NCBI RefSeq assembly: GCF_009768885.1
Contig: NZ_WSQA01000013.1
Coordinates: 1 to 64,000, forward strand
DNA: 64,000 bases
Direction: 5' to 3'
DNA from: Sphingobacterium humi
Lineage (GTDB): Bacteria; Bacteroidota; Bacteroidia; Sphingobacteriales; Sphingobacteriaceae
Shown: positions 34,759 to 43,742 of the stretch, piece after piece
How positions within the stretch are numbered: position 1 is the first letter of the stretch
How the letters are laid out: every line of letters begins with the position of its first letter
The notes under the pieces: generated by a model
What the model saw: the letters and a program-made list of their open reading frames with translations, nothing else
Told to the model about the DNA's origin: nothing
The model's database searches: none
Program-made: the position numbers and the translations under genes

Positions 34759-36177
34759 ATGAAAATAGAACAAATATATACCGGCTGTTTAGCGCAAGGT
34801 GCTTATTATATAGAAAGCAAGGGCGAGGCAGTCGTTATTGATCCTTTACGGGAAGTTCAACCCTACATCAACCGAGCAGAAAAAGATCAGGCGAAGATTA
34901 CGTATATCTTGGAAACGCATTTCCATGCTGACTTTGTCAGCGGTCATTTGGATCTAGCCAAAAAGACCGGCGCAACGATAGTCTATGGCCCTACAGCCCA
35001 ACCGGGTTTTGAGGCCCATGTGGCTAGCGATGGGGAGAAGCTGCAAGTAGGTGATATCAGCATCACGGTGATTCATACGCCAGGCCATACCATGGAAAGC
35101 AGCTGTTTCCTATTAACAGATGAACAAGGGAAAGCGCATGCTTTATTTACGGGCGACACCCTGTTTATTGGGGATGTGGGGCGCCCCGACTTGGCACAAA
35201 AGGTAATAGCGGAGTTGACCCAGGAAAAGTTGGCCTCCCATCTTTACGACTCTTTGCGCGATAAGATTATGCCGCTATCCGATGATATCATTGTCTATCC
35301 GGCACATGGTGCTGGCTCGGCTTGTGGTAAAAACATGAGCGCAGAAACATCCGATACCTTGGGAAACCAGAAAAGAACAAACTATGCCCTACAGCCTATG
35401 GAAAGACAGGAGTTTATTGATCAGGTACTCGATGGATTAATGCCGCCACCGACTTATTTCCCGGAGAACGTATTGATGAACATCAAAGGATACGAGAGCA
35501 TCGACCAGGTATTATTACAAGGAATGCAGCCGCTAACGCCGGAAGAGTTTGAAGCTACCGCCAATGATATCGACGCTTTGATTCTGGATACGCGTGATCC
35601 GCAGGAATTTGCCAAAGGATTTGTTCCAAATGCCATTAACATCGGTATTGACGGCAGCTTTGCCCCTTGGGTGGGTGCCTTGATTCCGGATATTAAACAG
35701 CCGATACTCCTTATTACGGAGGATGGACGCGAAGAGGAAGTGGTGACGAGATTAGCACGCGTAGGTTATGACCAAAGCATGGGCTATCTGAAAGGTGGAT
35801 TTGAAGCTTGGCAGCAAGCCGGTAAGGAAGTGGACCAAATCGAGTCTATTTCTGTTGGCGAACTTGCAACACGCTTAACGGCAGACCCCAACTTAAGTAT
35901 ATTGGATGTGCGGAAGAGAAGTGAGCATTATGCAGAGCATGTAATTGCTGCGGAGAATATCCCTTTGGATTACATCAACGAGCGGCTTGCGGAAGTGGAT
36001 AAAGATAAAACCTACTACGTGCATTGCGCAGGCGGCTACCGCTCGATGATTTTCATTTCCATTTTACGGGCACGTGGGTATAGAAACCTGATTGATGTGC
36101 AAGGTGGGTTTAAAGCCATAAAAGCTGCTGGAAAGTTCCAGGTTAGCGATTATGTATGCCCTTCTACCCTATTATAA
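34759..36177 (+). CDS. Metallo-beta-lactamase fold protein with two rhodanese domains (persulfide dioxygenase-like)
   Basis: A 472-aa protein (start 34759, MKIEQIYTG). The N-terminal MBL domain has HFHADF (His54, His56, Asp58), HTPGH (106-110) and FTGDTLFIGD (Asp133). A Phe replaces the last His of HxHxDH, fitting mononuclear-iron ETHE1/CstB-like persulfide dioxygenases. Rhodanese domain 1 (about 285-370) lacks the active-site Cys (LLITEDGREEEV), so it is probably structural. Rhodanese domain 2 has Cys423 in HCAGGYRS and should be active. It likely handles persulfide produced by the adjacent SQR, yielding sulfite or thiosulfate. Confidence 0.92.
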   Translation: MKIEQIYTGCLAQGAYYIESKGEAVVIDPLREVQPYINRAEKDQAKITYILETHFHADFVSGHLDLAKKTGATIVYGPTAQPGFEAHVASDGEKLQVGDISITVIHTPGHTMESSCFLLTDEQGKAHALFTGDTLFIGDVGRPDLAQKVIAELTQEKLASHLYDSLRDKIMPLSDDIIVYPAHGAGSACGKNMSAETSDTLGNQKRTNYALQPMERQEFIDQVLDGLMPPPTYFPENVLMNIKGYESIDQVLLQGMQPLTPEEFEATANDIDALILDTRDPQEFAKGFVPNAINIGIDGSFAPWVGALIPDIKQPILLITEDGREEEVVTRLARVGYDQSMGYLKGGFEAWQQAGKEVDQIESISVGELATRLTADPNLSILDVRKRSEHYAEHVIAAENIPLDYINERLAEVDKDKTYYVHCAGGYRSMIFISILRARGYRNLIDVQGGFKAIKAAGKFQVSDYVCPSTLL

Positions 36178-36214
36178 TTTAATTAAGCATAAAATATAAA
36201 AGAGAGAAAAGGAT

Positions 36215-36457
36215 ATGATGCAGTATTTAAAAAATTGGAATGTGGTCCGGATTTTAAGATTGGTCATGGGGATCATCATTACGGTACAGGGAATTCAAGC
36301 AGGGCATTGGCTTATTGTTGCCTTAGGCGCTTTGTTTGTTGTTTTACCGTTATTGAATATCAGCACCTGTGCTTCGGGATCGTGTGAAGTCCCAAGACAT
36401 AGGCGTCCTGCCAAAATTAAGAATGAGGACCCTTCTACCTTTGAGAACGTGAAATAG
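36215..36457 (+). CDS. YgaP-like (DUF2892) small membrane protein
   Basis: An 80-aa protein with two hydrophobic helices (ILRLVMGIIITVQGI and LIVALGALFVVLPLL), followed by a cysteine pair CASGSC and a basic/polar tail. This matches the YgaP transmembrane (DUF2892) family, often fused or adjacent to rhodaneses. It is 37 bp after the MBL-rhodanese gene and so is the third member of the sulfide-oxidation cassette. The Cys pair could bind a persulfide or metal, but this is speculative. Confidence 0.8.
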   Translation: MMQYLKNWNVVRILRLVMGIIITVQGIQAGHWLIVALGALFVVLPLLNISTCASGSCEVPRHRRPAKIKNEDPSTFENVK

Positions 36458-36517
36458 GGGAATTGAATTCCTGGCCTTCTTGTTTATGTGGAATCGAAAG
36501 ATTGACTTGAAGGCCTT

Positions 36518-37765
36518 TCACACGTTCAAACTTGAGCTGCACTGACTCCTCAATTCGGTTCGGCTGACCACACCTAGCGTCTCATAGATTTGTTTGAGGT
36601 GATATTTTACGGTATTCTCCGAAATAAACAAGAACTCACCAATCTGCTTGTTGGTTTTCCCTTCCTGTACCAAACGAATAATATCTAACTGTCGACTTGT
36701 TAAAGAAAATGATTTCAAGTCTATCTTTGACGGCCCTAATTGGCTAAGTTCATGGGTTAGCACCTCCACCTCTTGGCGGATATAGCTGTTTTCTTTTTCC
36801 ATGAGCTCCCTTTTCTGCCGGCTAACGACAAACAGGCGCGCAAAAGTACCTAACAAGAGTAAAAGAATAACAGAAATGATGCTCAAGTAAATCTTTTGCT
36901 GCTTTTCCTTCCCTACTTCCTGCGCCTTCCGGTTGAATAACAATTCTTTCTCCAACTCGGTCAAGGTACCACTCACATTATTCGCATTATATTTCGTTCG
37001 GGCATCACTCACCTGCATTTGATAGGCAAAAGCGTTTTTATAATCCCCCCGATCTTTATATAATTTGGTCATGGTTTCATACATGATAATGCGGTAAATA
37101 TCCATCTTATATTGATCGGCATAGGCTAAGCCTTTGTGAAAGGCTTCCATCGCTTTATCCATCGCGCCCTGCTCACCGTATAATAATACTTTGACGCGAT
37201 ACACATTGGGTAAGTGCTTCGGATTATCTAATAACAACAGGGCAATCGCTTGATCGAGGTAGGTATCCGCCTGCGCATAGGCTTTCTTATTCATAGCCAG
37301 AATGCCTAAAGTTGAGGTATAAACGGCTTTGGTTTCCGTATCAACATATCTTAAGCGACGTTCATCAATCTGCTTAAAGAGTTCCTCAAACTCTTCAAAA
37401 CGTTGCAGATCAAAATTGATAAACATCCGTTGCATCATCACCAAGCTTTCCATTTCTTCAAATTGCTTTCCGCTGCGCTTCGCCTCTGCTAAGGCAAGAT
37501 CCAAGTTCTTTAAGGCAACAGCATAATTGTATAGCCGCTTGTAGGTTAAGGATTTTTGCAGATAGGCATGCGCCCGCTCATAAGCTGTAGCCTTAGGATT
37601 GTTCAGGATATCCTCCAACAGCACAATGGACTTCTCATACGCATGTTGATCGTTCAATTTGGAGATTTCGCGTTTCAATTCCGCGGGCGACCAGGATTCT
37701 GCAGCCTGTGCGTGGAAGATGAAACTGCATAACAAAACTAAAAGCAGCTTTAGCAGGGTATTCAT
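36518..37765 (-). CDS. Membrane-anchored TPR protein with LuxR-type HTH
   Basis: A 415-aa protein: N-terminal signal/hydrophobic segment (LLKLLLVLLCSFIFHAQA), several TPR-like helical repeats (for example YERAHAYLQKSLTYKRLYNY, YAQADTYLDQAIALLL), a transmembrane helix near residues 290-310 (IYLSIISVILLLLLG), a short coiled coil, and a C-terminal GerE/LuxR HTH (LTSRQLDIIRLVQEGKTNKQ, ISENTVKYHLKQIYETL). The layout implies an exported sensor domain directly joined to a cytoplasmic DNA-binding domain. It converges with the sulfide cassette and its target is not evident. Confidence 0.88.
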   Translation of the reverse strand: MNTLLKLLLVLLCSFIFHAQAAESWSPAELKREISKLNDQHAYEKSIVLLEDILNNPKATAYERAHAYLQKSLTYKRLYNYAVALKNLDLALAEAKRSGKQFEEMESLVMMQRMFINFDLQRFEEFEELFKQIDERRLRYVDTETKAVYTSTLGILAMNKKAYAQADTYLDQAIALLLLDNPKHLPNVYRVKVLLYGEQGAMDKAMEAFHKGLAYADQYKMDIYRIIMYETMTKLYKDRGDYKNAFAYQMQVSDARTKYNANNVSGTLTELEKELLFNRKAQEVGKEKQQKIYLSIISVILLLLLGTFARLFVVSRQKRELMEKENSYIRQEVEVLTHELSQLGPSKIDLKSFSLTSRQLDIIRLVQEGKTNKQIGEFLFISENTVKYHLKQIYETLGVVSRTELRSQCSSSLNV

Positions 37766-37944
37766 ATGATAATAAAATGGGGGATACTGCCAGTAGCCTG
37801 GCTATTGTTTTCCCTAGGATAATAATTTATGAAGGCGTAAAAATAGGGCTATTCGCAAGGATAAAAAAGTAAAATGGAAAATATCACATATTAAGTTATT
37901 ATTAACAGACTGGCTAAAGAAATAGCCTGCAATAGGCTAATAAA

Positions 37945-37975
37945 AAACGCAGCAATCAATCATGATGCTGCGTTT
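37945..37975 (-). terminator. Intrinsic terminator of the kdu operon
   Basis: A 10-bp perfect stem pairs 37945-37954 (AAACGCAGCA) with 37966-37975. On the minus strand it is followed by a run of T. It lies 31 bp past the kduD stop. Confidence 0.85.
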
Positions 37976-38006
37976 GGTATTATAAACGTTTTAATAAAGC
38001 TCTTTT

Positions 38007-38777
38007 TTAGCGACCCATCCAACCGCCATCGACCGTTAATATGGTGCCATGCACATAATCGGATGCTGCCGAGGCCAAGAAGACCGCCGGACCTTTAAAG
38101 TCTTCGGCTTCCCCCCACCTTCCTGCAGGAATACGGTCTAAAATGGAGGCCGAGCGACCCGCATCGTTGCGTAAGGCTTCCGTATTGTCGGTGGCAATAT
38201 AGCCCGGAGCAATCGCATTGACGTTTACTCCTTTGCTAGCCCATTCATTCGCGAATGCCTTGGTTAAGGATGCGATAGCGCCCTTTGATGCGGCATAGCC
38301 TGGTACATTGATGCCGCCCTGAAAGGATAGCAAGGAAGCGGTAAAAACAATCTTCCCACTTCCGCGGGCAATCATTTCCTTACCTAGCTCACGCGTTAAA
38401 ATAAACTGGGCATTCTGATTGATTTCAATTATCTCATCCCAATATTCATCCGGATGTTCTGCCGCTGGCTTGCGCAGAATATTGCCCGCATTATTGAAAA
38501 GGATATCGATTTGTGGATGATCCTTTTTCACTTCTGCTATAAAAGCATACAGCGCTTTCCGATCGGAGAAATCACATTGATAAGCAGAGAATTTTCTTCC
38601 CAATGCCTCTACAGCTTTGGCTACATCCGAATCTGCTGTTTCCAAACTGGCAGATACCCCGATGATATCGGCACCTGCTTCCGCTAATCCTTCAGCCATC
38701 GCCTTACCTATCCCCCGCTTACAGCCTGTTACCAGTGCTACTTTTCCTTTTAAATCAAATGATCCTAATACTGACAT
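38007..38777 (-). CDS. kduD: 2-dehydro-3-deoxy-D-gluconate 5-dehydrogenase
   Basis: A 256-aa short-chain dehydrogenase. The NAD-binding motif TGCKRGIG is at about 17-24, NNAG near 94, and the catalytic Ser and YxxxK are in TASLLSFQGG and YAASKGAI. The family-typical start (LGSFDLKGKVALVTG) and end (GTILTVDGGWMGR) match KduD, which reduces 2,5-diketo-3-deoxygluconate to KDG. Last gene of the kduI-DUF4861-kduD operon, 6 bp after its neighbour, and followed by a terminator. The pathway context makes KduD more likely than a generic SDR. Confidence 0.93.
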   Translation of the reverse strand: MSVLGSFDLKGKVALVTGCKRGIGKAMAEGLAEAGADIIGVSASLETADSDVAKAVEALGRKFSAYQCDFSDRKALYAFIAEVKKDHPQIDILFNNAGNILRKPAAEHPDEYWDEIIEINQNAQFILTRELGKEMIARGSGKIVFTASLLSFQGGINVPGYAASKGAIASLTKAFANEWASKGVNVNAIAPGYIATDNTEALRNDAGRSASILDRIPAGRWGEAEDFKGPAVFLASAASDYVHGTILTVDGGWMGR

Positions 38778-38783
38778 GCTCTT

Positions 38784-39899
38784 TTATTTTAACACCACCT
38801 TCAGTGGCTTATGAATATTCTCTTTTTCTTCTTCTACCAGCTTGTTCCAAGTCGCAGCATCCTTCACCTGTCCTGCCCTATCCCAAGCAGCACCATTGTA
38901 ATAGACAAAGGGTTTGCCATTCTTTACGCTGCTGATTAACAAGGCTTGTTCAGGTTTATCATTGCGATAAGACACCTTATGCTTTGGCAATAGCACAGCT
39001 ACAGCCGTGTGTCCGCTTTGGTTAATCTCAGGCTCCCAATAAGCAAGGCTATTATTTCCCTTGCCTACGCTGAGTTGTGGGCTAGCCTCTTTGCGCTTGA
39101 CAATGCCAATGGCAATAGGCGTTGTAGCGGCCTTCGAATTGTTTAAATCCAACTGGATTCTATTAAAATGACTGCCCGCATCTATGCTGATGGTCTTGCT
39201 AAGTTGAACTTCATGTCCTGCTATGGTTTCCGGATCGAAATCAAGGCGAAAGCTGGTACGTAATGGTCCGTTATCCAGTACTTGATAGCGGCGATAATGC
39301 TTTCCGAACTGTAAGTCGTCCTGGAAATAATAGCCCATATCACCGGCGCCCAAGGTCTGGCCGACAGAATAATAGTCTAAACCTTCGCCATGGTCCTTAT
39401 GGTAATCGTCGGTTTTGTACCAGCGGTTAATTACGAGTTGATCTGTGCGTTTTGCCCACACATCTATTCCTTGGGCATCGTCTGGTCTGCCTTCCAAGGC
39501 TTTGCCATACATTCGGAAAGCCACCACATCGTTTTCCCAAGCAAAGTCATCGTAGCGCTCCGGTACATAGCGGGCATAGGTTTTCGATGGAATAGCTGCT
39601 GCCCTTCCTTTTTCTACCTGCAGAGCTAGCTGTCCTTTTGCTGGCACAGCCACCTGAATCAATACATTTACCGGATTTGCCTGTCCAAGCTTTTCCAATT
39701 GAACCGGCAATACTTGTCCCGATGCATCTTTCACCGTAAATAAGCTGTCCATTTTAAAATGGGCATTAAACTTCGCATACGGAATAGCAATCAATTCTGT
39801 GCGGGCATGATTCGTCGGGTTGCTGACGCGGATCTGCTGCGCAAGACTTAAGGATGCAGTTCCTAACAACAGAAAACCTGCAAGGAATAACTTTTTCAT
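38784..39899 (-). CDS. Secreted DUF4861 protein
   Basis: A 371-aa protein with a Sec signal peptide (LFLAGFLLLGTASLSLAQ). The body matches DUF4861, a Bacteroidota family found next to uronate genes, with recognisable RYVPERYDDFAWENDVVAFRM and GEGLDYYSVGQTLGAGD segments. Biochemical role is not established. It sits 1 bp from kduI and 6 bp from kduD, so co-expression with uronate catabolism is almost certain; action on an extracytoplasmic uronate-containing compound is the likely theme. Confidence 0.85.
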   Translation of the reverse strand: MKKLFLAGFLLLGTASLSLAQQIRVSNPTNHARTELIAIPYAKFNAHFKMDSLFTVKDASGQVLPVQLEKLGQANPVNVLIQVAVPAKGQLALQVEKGRAAAIPSKTYARYVPERYDDFAWENDVVAFRMYGKALEGRPDDAQGIDVWAKRTDQLVINRWYKTDDYHKDHGEGLDYYSVGQTLGAGDMGYYFQDDLQFGKHYRRYQVLDNGPLRTSFRLDFDPETIAGHEVQLSKTISIDAGSHFNRIQLDLNNSKAATTPIAIGIVKRKEASPQLSVGKGNNSLAYWEPEINQSGHTAVAVLLPKHKVSYRNDKPEQALLISSVKNGKPFVYYNGAAWDRAGQVKDAATWNKLVEEEKENIHKPLKVVLK

Positions 39900-39900
39900 C

Positions 39901-40746
39901 TTATCGTAATTCAGTTATCGGACATTTATCCATATCATCGTAATCCATGTTCTCACCGGCCATTCCCCAGATAAAGGTATAGTTGCTGGTTCCGGCACCC
40001 GCATGGATAGACCAAGGTGGCGAAATAACAGCCTGCTCATTTTGCATCCATATATGGCGGGTCTCATCAACCGGCCCCATAAAATGGGAAACAGATTGGC
40101 CTTCTGGTAAGTCGAAGTAGAAATAAACTTCCATCCGACGGTCGTGGGTATGCGCTGGCATGGTATTCCAAACGGATCCTGGTTTCAATTCGGTCATCCC
40201 CATTTGGAGCTGACAGGTTTGGATCACCGTATGCAATAACATCTGATTGATGACCCGATGATTCGCTGTTTCCAATGAACCTAGCTCAATCTTCTTAGCT
40301 TCGGCTTTGGTTACTTTCTTGGTCGGATAGCTATGATGCGCCGGGGTAGAGTTCAGATAAAACTTCGCCGGATTTTGCGCATCCTTACTGGAGAAATAAA
40401 CCTCCTTTGCTCCTTTACCAATATATAAAGCCTCTTTATATTCTAGGTCATACACTTCACCATCCACTTCTACCTGTCCGGGGCCACCAACATTAATCAT
40501 CCCTAGTTCGCGTCGGCTCAGGAAGGTTTCCTCCTTCAACAAGGCGTCAATGGTTTCTAATTTCACTTTCTCTGTTACAGGCATGGCGCCTCCAGCCATA
40601 TAGCGGTCGAAATGGCTATAAACAAAATGGATCCGATTCTCCCAGAACAGCTGATCGATTAAAAAGTTGTCCCGAAGGCCTTGGCTGTCTAATGATTTGG
40701 TTTCATTGGGTCCGATAGCATACCTGCTCTCAAAGGTAATTTCCAT
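39901..40746 (-). CDS. kduI: 5-dehydro-4-deoxy-D-glucuronate isomerase
   Basis: A 281-aa cupin-fold isomerase (start 40746, MEITFESRYAIGP; an ATG at 40758 is also possible). It converts 5-keto-4-deoxyuronate (DKI) to 2,5-diketo-3-deoxygluconate, the substrate of KduD. Metal-site motif AHTHDRRMEVYFYFD near residue 195 and downstream PPWSIHAGAG give the His/Glu ligands expected of KduI; length is close to the E. coli enzyme (278 aa). First gene of its operon and divergent from the uronate-type transporter. Confidence 0.95.
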   Translation of the reverse strand: MEITFESRYAIGPNETKSLDSQGLRDNFLIDQLFWENRIHFVYSHFDRYMAGGAMPVTEKVKLETIDALLKEETFLSRRELGMINVGGPGQVEVDGEVYDLEYKEALYIGKGAKEVYFSSKDAQNPAKFYLNSTPAHHSYPTKKVTKAEAKKIELGSLETANHRVINQMLLHTVIQTCQLQMGMTELKPGSVWNTMPAHTHDRRMEVYFYFDLPEGQSVSHFMGPVDETRHIWMQNEQAVISPPWSIHAGAGTSNYTFIWGMAGENMDYDDMDKCPITELR

Positions 40747-40758
40747 AATATCATGCAT

Positions 40759-41095
40759 TTTATTTGGCTTAAGTTAACACTACTTGTCCTGATAAAGACC
40801 TTTAATCTTCGAAATCGATTGCGCATAATCCGGCTGATAGCTCCTTTCAGAGACTGTCAGACAGGAAGCCCTATGAGTTTTACATGCGGAATGCTTTTGC
40901 CCTTTTTCAGCACGTCCTGAACACTCCGAAAACGATAGCGTAACTATTGCTTTTTATTTCCAGAGATATTTAATAAAATTGGGATATTATAAACCCTAAG
41001 TAGTGGAGGTAAGCTAGTTAAATCTACCTAAAACCCTATAACCAAAAGGAACTTAGCTAAACTACCAGGAATACTTAACCAATAGCATAAAACTA
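40759..41095. other. Divergent kduI / MFS control region
   Basis: No gene is seen. The region must carry both the kduI and transporter promoters. Weak candidates for LacI-type sites are ATTGCGCAT at 40818-40826, with a palindromic TGCGCA core, and the inverted pair CTGT-CAG-ACAG near 40851-40863. Neither is strong enough to call as an operator. Confidence 0.4.
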
Positions 41096-42664
41096 ATGAT
41101 CGAACAAAAAGCAGGAAAATTTAGATGGACCATTTGTGCCTTGTTGTTTTTCGCAACCACTGTAAATTACCTGGATAGACAGGTTTTATCGCTTACCTGG
41201 AAAGACTTTATCTCCCCTGAATTCCATTGGACAAACAATGATTACGGCTTAATTACAGCCTTATTCTCCATATTCTATGCCGTGGGCATGCTATTCGCAG
41301 GGCGCTTTATCGATATCATGGATACCAAAAAGGGGTTCCTTTGGGCAATCGGTATTTGGTCTATCGGTGCGGTACTGCATGCATTCTGTGGGATTGCCAC
41401 CTCAGGTATTTTAGCAGGAGAATGGTTTGTAGGCTTTGAAGGAGCCAAAGAGGCCATTGCAAAAGTGCACGATGTTGCCAGGGTGGTCAATGTTTCTGTT
41501 GTCCTGTTTATTTTCGCCCGCTTCGTGTTGGCTATTGGTGAAGCCGGTAACTTCCCTGCAGCCATTAAAACGACCGCCGAATACTTCCCGAAGAAAGATC
41601 GGGCCTTAGCCACCAGTATATTCAATGCTGGCTCTACAATCGGAGCCTTAGCGGCACCTTTAACCATTCCGGTGATTGCTAAATGGTGGGGCTGGGAAAT
41701 GTCCTTTATTATTATCGGAGCCTTAGGTTTCGTTTGGATGGGATTCTGGATTTTCCTCTATGACAAACCAGAGGTTCATCCGAAGGTGAATGAAGCGGAA
41801 CTACTTTATATTCAACAAGATGATATTCTCGAGGCGCAGCAAGCGGATCCGAATGCCATACAACCTGAAGGGAAAGTGACGATTATGAACTGCTTAAAGT
41901 ATAATCAAACCTGGGCCTTTGCCGTTGGTAAGTTTATGACTGATGGCGTTTGGTGGTTCTTCCTGTTCTGGATGCCAGCCTATTTAAGTTCTGTATATGG
42001 TATTAAATCATCCGACTTGAATGGTCAGTTAGCCCTCTTCGTTTTGTATGCCATCACCTTACTTTCCATTATTGGGGGTTGGTTACCAAGCTATTTTATT
42101 AATAAAGGCATGAATGCCTATGCTGGCCGCATGCGTGCCATGCTGATCTTCGCCTTTTTCCCCTTATTAGTATTACTAGCACAACCGCTTGGCCACATCT
42201 CCTTCTGGGTACCGACAATATTAATCGGTATAGGTGCAGCAGCCCATCAATCTTGGTCTGCGAATATCTTCTCTACCGTAGGCGATATGTTCCCTAAAAA
42301 AGCAATTGCTACCGTGACAGGTATTGGCGGTTTAGCAGGCGGATTGGGTTCCTTCTTTATCAATATCTATTCTGGAAAGTTATTCGATTATTCGGAAAAA
42401 AACTGGAGCCTTGTGGATGGGGAATCTTTATTGACGAAATACCCTGAAATTGCAAACCCGGCCACTAAAGCCGCCTTCTTTGAGCAACATGGCGTTGCCA
42501 ATATTGAAGAATTCCTGAAGCAATTGGCCAACAACGGGGCTACTATTGTCAATGGAATCGATAAAGGCTATATGATTGTGTTTAGCTTCTGTGCAGTAGC
42601 TTATTTACTGGCATGGTTCATCATGAAGTTGTTAGTACCTAAAATGAAGCCGGTTAAACTCTAG
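41096..42664 (+). CDS. MFS transporter, hexuronate (ExuT-like) type
   Basis: A 522-aa polytopic major-facilitator protein with about 12 hydrophobic helices. The N-terminus has the ExuT/GudP-type NYLDRQVLSLTWKDF, and ARFVLAIGEAGNFPAAIKTT is the family signature between helices 4 and 5. It is longer than classical ExuT because of a loop between helices 3 and 4 (about 105-130) and a long loop near residues 435-490. Divergent from kduI, it probably imports the unsaturated uronate or its keto form. Its 3' end overlaps the convergent lacI gene by 11 bp. Confidence 0.9.
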   Translation: MIEQKAGKFRWTICALLFFATTVNYLDRQVLSLTWKDFISPEFHWTNNDYGLITALFSIFYAVGMLFAGRFIDIMDTKKGFLWAIGIWSIGAVLHAFCGIATSGILAGEWFVGFEGAKEAIAKVHDVARVVNVSVVLFIFARFVLAIGEAGNFPAAIKTTAEYFPKKDRALATSIFNAGSTIGALAAPLTIPVIAKWWGWEMSFIIIGALGFVWMGFWIFLYDKPEVHPKVNEAELLYIQQDDILEAQQADPNAIQPEGKVTIMNCLKYNQTWAFAVGKFMTDGVWWFFLFWMPAYLSSVYGIKSSDLNGQLALFVLYAITLLSIIGGWLPSYFINKGMNAYAGRMRAMLIFAFFPLLVLLAQPLGHISFWVPTILIGIGAAAHQSWSANIFSTVGDMFPKKAIATVTGIGGLAGGLGSFFINIYSGKLFDYSEKNWSLVDGESLLTKYPEIANPATKAAFFEQHGVANIEEFLKQLANNGATIVNGIDKGYMIVFSFCAVAYLLAWFIMKLLVPKMKPVKL

Positions 42665-43679
42665 TCGAATTCCGAAGGATCATCTTGCTATCAAGTATCG
42701 TGGTATCGAACTCCATATCGAATCTGTTTTTCGATTGGAGTAGACTGATCAATTTCTCCACGGCTTGATAGCCCATATCATAGGCTGGCTGCACAATGGT
42801 AGAAAGCGATGGATTGAGCGATTCAGCAGCCTCGGTATTGGCAAAACCAATGACCGCAACCTGCTCTGGAACAGCGATTCCAAGGTTTGATAAAATACCC
42901 AGACTACTAACAGTCAATGTATCAGTCGTTCCTAATAATCCCACATTATGTGCATCTTTTCCTATCCGTTCTTTGAGAATGAGCGACAGGTTTTTAACCA
43001 ACACCTCGCGAGATTGCCCATATTCCACCTGGATGATATTGCTTTCTTTAACATCAATATAATTCGCCATCAGGGCCTTTTTATAACCAGCAATACGCTT
43101 TTGGTTCACCCCAATATTACGCCCCACCAACAGAAAGATATCCTTACGCCCGGTATCAATTAAATGCTGAGTCGCATCGAATGCCCCCTTCTCATTACTC
43201 ACGCCGATTTTAAAGGTGTCCAGTTCAAAGTCTATCCGATCGACCAGCACCAAAGGGCACTGCTGATGAAATTGCTTCAGGAATTTAAGGTCACTGTTTG
43301 CAGAAGGGCTGATAATAACGCCATCCACATTCTGTTGCTGTAGCACGTTCAGCGACTCCTGTTCCAACTGTTCATTTTCCCTGCTCTGCATAAAGACCAA
43401 TTTGTAGTTCCGCTCGAATGCCGCCTGATGGGCTCCCTCCAACACCTGGGATTGAAAAGGATTGGAAAGGTAAGGAATCAGCACCGCTAAGGTATTGCTA
43501 CGGCCCGTTTTCAGACTCTTGGCTAAGATATTAGGACGGTACTGATGCGCATCCGCCATTTCCCGAACACGCTGCTTGGTCTCATCACTTATCTCAAAAC
43601 TATCGTTTAAAGCCTTGGAAACAGTAGATACTGAAATACCTAGCTTCCTAGCCAATTCTTTTAGGGTTATATTGCTCAT
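42654..43679 (-). CDS. LacI family transcriptional regulator
   Basis: A 341-aa regulator (start 43679, MSNITLKELARKLGIS). The N-terminal HTH and hinge are canonical (LGISVSTVSKALNDSFEIS, RPNILAKSLKTGRSNT), followed by a periplasmic-binding-protein-like effector domain of about 280 residues. The placement beside the kdu genes and transporter suggests it represses them until a uronate metabolite is bound; the effector is inferred. It overlaps the MFS gene tail to tail by 11 bp. Confidence 0.92.
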   Translation of the reverse strand: MSNITLKELARKLGISVSTVSKALNDSFEISDETKQRVREMADAHQYRPNILAKSLKTGRSNTLAVLIPYLSNPFQSQVLEGAHQAAFERNYKLVFMQSRENEQLEQESLNVLQQQNVDGVIISPSANSDLKFLKQFHQQCPLVLVDRIDFELDTFKIGVSNEKGAFDATQHLIDTGRKDIFLLVGRNIGVNQKRIAGYKKALMANYIDVKESNIIQVEYGQSREVLVKNLSLILKERIGKDAHNVGLLGTTDTLTVSSLGILSNLGIAVPEQVAVIGFANTEAAESLNPSLSTIVQPAYDMGYQAVEKLISLLQSKNRFDMEFDTTILDSKMILRNSTRV

Positions 43680-43742
43680 GCCGGATCTCCTTGGCCTAAA
43701 ATAGCAATTATAATTGTATTCAGGCAATGGGGACGGTTTATG

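Noticed and set aside
36440..36520. Bidirectional terminator between the YgaP-like and LuxR genes
   Set aside because: GGCCTTC/GAAGGCC and GAACGTG/CACGTTC pairs exist, but the loop is long and there is no U-tract; not convincing.
41275..41667. 130-codon antisense frame inside the MFS transporter gene
   Set aside because: It overlaps conserved transporter helices on the other strand and has no recognisable domain.
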